This document shows positions 59,690-64,000 of a stretch of DNA of 64,000 bases, in pieces; the first letter of the stretch is position 1, and each line of letters starts with the position of its first letter. This DNA is from Gnetum montanum (taxonomy: Eukaryota > Streptophyta > Gnetopsida > Gnetales > Gnetaceae). Where the stretch lies: the NCBI GenBank assembly GCA_015680685.1, contig MNCI01033474.1:1724670-1788669 (forward strand), given 5' to 3'. The notes under the pieces are model-generated. The model was not told the DNA's origin and searched no databases. It saw only the letters and a list, made by a program, of their open reading frames with translations. The translations under genes were made by a program, and so were the position numbers.

Positions 59690-60279
59690 TACACATAATT
59701 ACACCCTGTGTTGCTGTATGCGATACACAAAACTTTCTTCTTCTTGATCTTTCTAAATGTATTTTCCTTTAATATTTTTAGGGAAAGATCATGGATTCCT
59801 AGGTGTGTGTTGATGGTGCTTAGCCATGTTTTTTCCATTATGATTGGGATGTCCTCCTTACCGTTATTTAGCTGAATCACTAGGAAGTCAACTGGGTACA
59901 ACCACCCACAAATAGTGGTAATAATGTCTTCCACCAATCCCAATGGGACAATGATGGACTAGTTGACCAACTCTAAATGGATGTTACCATTTTTTAGTGG
60001 AGGCAGTTTCCAGGACTTGTACATTACTTAAGAATTCAAATTGACACCAGAACCTAAATTCAAAAGAGCCTTGCACGGTGCATTTCCAGAAATTTGTAAG
60101 TATATCAAAGGACTCCTAGGATCATAGAATTTCCTAGGAATATGGCCATCTTTAATCCATTTGGTGATGACATGTGTTAGCATGACCGTATGGGTTGAGT
60201 GCAGTGGTTGAGTTGAAGGAGTCTCCGAAGTTTTGATGGATACTAAGACGTCTAAAGTATTGGCTGCTTGTGATTGCAA
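59690..60279 (-). pseudogene. Protease region of element D
   Basis: The frame 60279-60028 ends APCKALLNLGSGVNLNS, where the catalytic D-S-G reads N-L-G. The frame 59943-59689 (MGLVEDIITTICGWLYPVDF ... ) parallels the protease of A. The upstream part (WIKDGHIPRKFYDPRSPLIYL) is missing from A because of the window edge. Confidence 0.7.
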
Positions 60280-60784
60280 GGGCTTCGTTGGACTATTGGT
60301 TCTAAAGAAAGGTTTTTTTTCATGTGGTTGTTGGAACCAATAGTAGGTTGAGAGTTAATAGCCCTTGTGGAATTACATTGCTGCAACTGGGTAGGGATTT
60401 CACCCTGCATCGCGGGAGCAGGTGGTAGTGGAGCTATTGGTGGAAGAGATGTGGCCAGATGAGAAGGATGATATGTTTGTGGAATATCACCCCTAGAAGA
60501 GGGAGTTCCATTATACTTGTGGGTTTTTAGTGAGGTTGAGGAGTGATGTGACTAGTAGATTCACGTGGGGAGATTGGCTGCTGCACGTGATATCCATATG
60601 GGTTCGGTTGCTGGTAAGGATACTGTTGCCTTAGTGGTGGCATTCCCCATGATTGTGGGTGCTACCATTGTTGATATTTCTCAATCGGTTGTGGTGGATT
60701 TCCACTAGGATAATATGTTAAAGGTTGGTGGAATTGCCTTGGGTTACCTTGAGGATAAGGTAACCTTTGGGGTGTTTACCCTTT

Positions 60785-62713
60785 TTTTAATCATGGGTTG
60801 AGTGCATACATCCTAGACTCTTGTAGATGTGAGATTACAAGGAAACATCCCTTAGGATGGTCATATTAACATATCTCACATCCACTATCATTGTCTGTTT
60901 CTAAATCCACAACCTCTTCAATGATGGCAACTTTGCCCTTATCCTTGCTACATGCATGTTCAGCCTCTTTTTTTTTTCTTTTCTCACTACCTTACCCTCT
61001 AGACTACTCTACTATTTTAAGAATAGTTTGAAATCTATTGTCTAAGGAATTCCACATTTGATCTACCTTTGCTGAAACTTCTAATGTCATCTTTTGGATA
61101 GGCAAAGTTTTCTCATTCACCATCTCTTCGAGTGGTGACTCTTCTTCATCCTCAAAAAATCTTACTCCCCTCTTCCAAAGGGAAGGATCTTGATCATACT
61201 CTTCTACACACTCTCTCTTCTATAGCTCACCTTTTTCCTTAGCAACTTGCTCCAATAGTCTTTGAATTTGATGGGACCTAAGCTTGGATAGTCTTCCTTG
61301 GGCATAAGTCCCAAGGGTTCTTCTTGTTTCATGCCTAAGCCCATCCATGAGACAGTGCAGTTGATCCCTTTGCGAACAACCATGGCTAAGACAACAATGT
61401 AACAATGCATAGTATTGACCCATGGTAGCATTCAAGGGTTCATGTCCTCCTTGTTTCTAGTCTTGGATTTACTTTCGCAAGTTGAACACTCGAGAGTACA
61501 TTTGGTACTTATTGTTAAACAATTCTAACATGGTACTTCACCTATGAATGAATTTCGATTCTAAGCACTAGTACTAGCTTTCTGCTTCTTTAACTAGTGT
61601 CCATGGGAACAACTTAAGTTTTTTCCATTCGTTCTCTATGTTTTTTAAGGCACATGCATCATGGAATGCTTGTAAGTGATTCTGAGGATCAATGTTATAT
61701 CCCCCTTCAAATCATGGGATGTTTTTCATATCTAATCTCTTGATCCTACTAACTTTCTAGTGCCTTGTTGGAATTCTAACAACCTTAGTTATGTCCAACA
61801 TACTTCGAGTAGTGAGGAGGGGTTCATCATGATCATCTCATCCATGGTGTCTATGATGCCTACATTGTTCCCTACTCTCCCTTCTTCTATGTTGTTACTC
61901 TCTAGAGTGCCCTCGTCCCCTTTCTTGGCTATTTCATCTATCACTTCCACTTTGCCTACCTTTATCCCCATGGTCTTTTTCTTTATGGTTGTGTCCAGAC
62001 ACTAAAGGAGAGGATAAAGGAGATGATGAAGGTGAAGAATAATGAGAACTTTCACCATGATGGTGGCTACCACCTTCTTTTTGGTGGTCTCGACCTCGAT
62101 TGCAATTTTGATCAAAATGTCCATCTTTATCATGTGTCTGTGTCCCTTTTTTGGATCCTTTGTGCCCATGGGTATCATAACTTGGGTTATGAATAGTGGA
62201 ATGAAGGTCCTGATACACAACCCCTTGGCCAAAGTCAAGGGGAGAAACATCATTATATGGCTGACTATCTGAGGTAGGTTCACCACCCTCACTTTCACGT
62301 AAGATGTGTGGGACATCCTAGGATCACTTAGCCTTCAAAGACTTATGATGTATCTCCTGTTGCAAGTCCCTTTGACATTGTGCCTCTATGAGATGGTATT
62401 CTCTGAAGTCATGGTCTTACACAATGTATTTCGCATGTAAGTGTGGCATGCCAATTCATGTGAGAGCATGAAGAAACATGCTTGGGATTAAACGATCAGG
62501 AGTTAACACTATGTTACCTTCTAAGTCTCACCAATGTAGTTGTTTGTATTGATGGAGGATAAAGGTGAAGTTTGATATATACTTATCAAGATGAATATAT
62601 AACACTCAAACGTGTTGAGGGACTAGCGGATCAACGTCATGTGTATTATTCCACCAATTGTTTCCTGTTTTAGACCTAGGTGATGAGGTGCTTTCGTACA
62701 AAAAATGAGACAT
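60785..62713 (-). pseudogene. Gag of element D, broken
   Basis: Begins ATG TCT CAT TTT at 62713. The His/Lys-rich region DHQKEGGSHHHGESSHYSSP (about 62120-62060) matches the low-complexity part of B Gag. The frame 61431-61204 covers a capsid-like part with the conserved TLGTYAQG-type string in the overlapping frame. Near 60880-60800 a CEIC..DHPKGC zinc-knuckle-like string is followed by LQESRMYALNP, as in B. Between 60785 and 60290 lies a stop-rich, Pro/Gln-rich linker. Confidence 0.7.
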
Positions 62714-62829
62714 ACTTGTCTATTAAGTGTGCAATGTATTCTTGTTTATTATTTTCTCAACCAACCCTAAGGGTTCATTCCAATGATGTGAATGATTTCC
62801 TAAATTCTAATTAGTGCAGAAAAAACTAA

Positions 62830-62848
62830 GTCCTCGGCAATGGCACAA
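62830..62848 (-). promoter_or_regulatory. Primer-binding site of element D (tRNA-Asp type)
   Basis: The minus strand next to the right LTR reads TTGTGCCATTGCCGAGGAC, close to the Athila/Tat TGGCGCCGTTGCCGGGGA. Confidence 0.75.
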
Positions 62849-62849
62849 A

Positions 62850-63904
62850 TGATGAGCGACAAGGTACCCCTATGCTCAACCATACAAATATGAGCATTTC
62901 ACGTACAATTCGGTCAAATTCTAAGGACTAAGTGCTTATGTGACCTTGTGGAACAAGGATGGGTTGGTTGATCGTTGTCTTCCCAAAATTACTTGTATGT
63001 CATGATTGTATGGTTAAGTAAGCTTGAGGCATATGATTTTTATATCTTTTATGTTTTTATGTCCTATGCTAATAGGGAAAGAGAGAGATAACTAAGTGAC
63101 TAATTTAACTTAGCTACTGATTAACTAGGCTTTAACTAATCCTAACACCAGTATCCGTTCTCACTTGCCGTACACATCCTGAACCAGTGCAACACTACTA
63201 GAATTACCAAACGCTAATCATTATTGGGTTACCAAGTGTTACATGCATGCTCGAAGTGATTGTACTGAGTGTATTTTAACGATTTGCTTAATTGATCAAA
63301 ATGAATTGTTACGCTAATAATAGAAATGTAAAGTGTATAAAATAAAATAAAATAAAATAAATGCATAAGAGAATAAAATAAAAGAAACGTGTAAGAAAAC
63401 AAATCTCAAGTGCTGCAAGGATGAATCAAAGAGCTCGTCTTTATTGCCGTACATCAGGTATGCTCAGGTACACAATGCTCAAATAAAGATCTATCTACAC
63501 TTCAACCTCCTGCTGTGGGCACTTGGAAAATAATCTAACTTTTCAAACAGACTACAAGAGTTTTGCTACTTGACTACTAAAAGACTTCTTTTCCAATTAT
63601 GCGCCTGGGCACTGTATTTATAGACTTGGGAGCAACTACTCTAATAATTAGAGTAACCACTTTAATAATTAGAATAACTACTCCAATAATAACCACTCTA
63701 ATTATTAGAGTAACCACTCCAATAATAACCTCTCTAATAATTAAAGTAATCGCTCCAATAATAACCACTCTAATTATTAGAGTAACCGCTTCAATAATAA
63801 CCGCTCTAATAATTAGAGTAATCAGTCCAATAATAACCACCCTAATTATTAGAGTAACTACTCCAATAATAACTACTCTAATCATTAGAGTAACCACTTC
63901 ATCA
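62850..63904 (-). repeat. 5' LTR of element D
   Basis: 1,055 bp, minus strand TGATGAAGTGG (63904) to TCGCTCATCA (62850). TATAAATA lies on the minus strand at 63622-63615. U5 is closely similar to the LTR of A' at 7087-7500. Confidence 0.9.
63637..63899 (-). repeat. 36-bp tandem array in U3 of D's 5' LTR
   Basis: About 7.3 units of the same 36-bp repeat as at 54391-54585, placed just upstream of the TATA box on the minus strand. Confidence 0.85.
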
Positions 63905-64000
63905 GTATATTTTTTATAGTTATTGCCCTTGGTTTTCTCATTTGTTACATTTATGATGTGATATACTGGCTAATGTTACCCATTTGATAGATGGTTATTG
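63905..64000. other. Right flank of element D
   Basis: Short AT-rich sequence continuing the pre-insertion site; nothing recognised. Confidence 0.4.

Larger units (their letters stand above)
53712..63904 (-). mobile_element. Full-length Athila-like element D
   Basis: 10,193 bp as assembled, with LTRs at 53712-54590 and 62850-63904 and, on the minus strand, primer site, gag, protease, RT, RNase H, integrase and 3' region between. Flanking pentamers are gtatt (53707-53711) and gtata (63905-63909), a target duplication with one change. It is closest to element A in LTR U5 and pol, but its U3 is different. Coding is broken by stops. Confidence 0.9.

Noticed and set aside
63577-63919. Open frames on both strands encoding LIIRVTT / LIIRVVIIG repeats (also 54335-54605)
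   Set aside because: They come from the 36-bp palindromic tandem array in the LTR U3. A period divisible by three without stop triplets stays open on both strands.

Overview
This window is nuclear DNA from a land plant with a large, retrotransposon-dominated genome. I recognise no intact host gene. It is AT-rich and CpG-poor. Almost everything recognisable is decayed LTR-retrotransposon, often nested, with stop codons and frameshifts every few dozen codons. The mix (Athila-like, Tat-like and chromovirus Ty3 elements), the visibly diverged LTR pairs and the slow decay suggest a gymnosperm or another plant that removes old insertions slowly. That is inference; no marker fixes the species. Two fragments resemble plant host proteins: a CCR4-type deadenylase and a starch-synthase motif.

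Layout. 1-5876 (+): 3' part of Athila-like element A (protease, RT, RNase H, integrase, 3' region, truncated 3' LTR). 5877-7086: AT-rich spacer with a Tat-type protease fragment (-). 7087-9829 (-): complete LTR and 3' region of a second A copy (A'), forming a ~2.33 kb inverted repeat with A. 9830-12203: old diverged tandem repeat containing a solo LTR with perfect ATGAT target duplications (11284-11828). 12204-23451 (-): chromovirus C with both LTRs; its integrase is split by a ~3.7 kb insertion (about 13.5-17.25 kb) that carries a CpG-containing, gene-like segment. 23452-24460: more of the old repeat. 24461-24899 plus 34870-37045 (+): Athila-like element E, whose 5' LTR is interrupted by full-length Athila-like element B (24900-34864, perfect TCTAG duplication). 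37046-42226 (+): element F, an LTR pair around 4.0 kb without gag-pol, carrying a 5S rRNA-like piece, a 22-bp tandem array and an intronless copy of a CCR4-type deadenylase. 42227-46900 (-): Tat-like pol with two RNase H domains. 46902-49850: a two-copy duplication, then an array of ~195-bp units each built around dyads. 49939-53711 (+): a degenerate multi-exon coiled-coil reading frame. 53712-63904 (-): full-length Athila-like element D (both LTRs), with an assembly N at 53845. 63905-64000: flank.

How it fits together. E is older than B and probably F, which lie inside it. C inserted into the old tandem repeat and was itself interrupted. D interrupted the multi-exon reading frame. The Athila copies (A, A', B, D, E) share LTR ends (TGATGA...TCATCA), a tRNA-Asp-type primer site where visible, and a conserved stretch after integrase. 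Their U3 regions carry different palindromic or repeated cassettes just upstream of the TATA box. In all five integrases that can be read (A, B, C, D and the Tat-like pol) the catalytic Glu of the D,D-35-E triad reads Lys.
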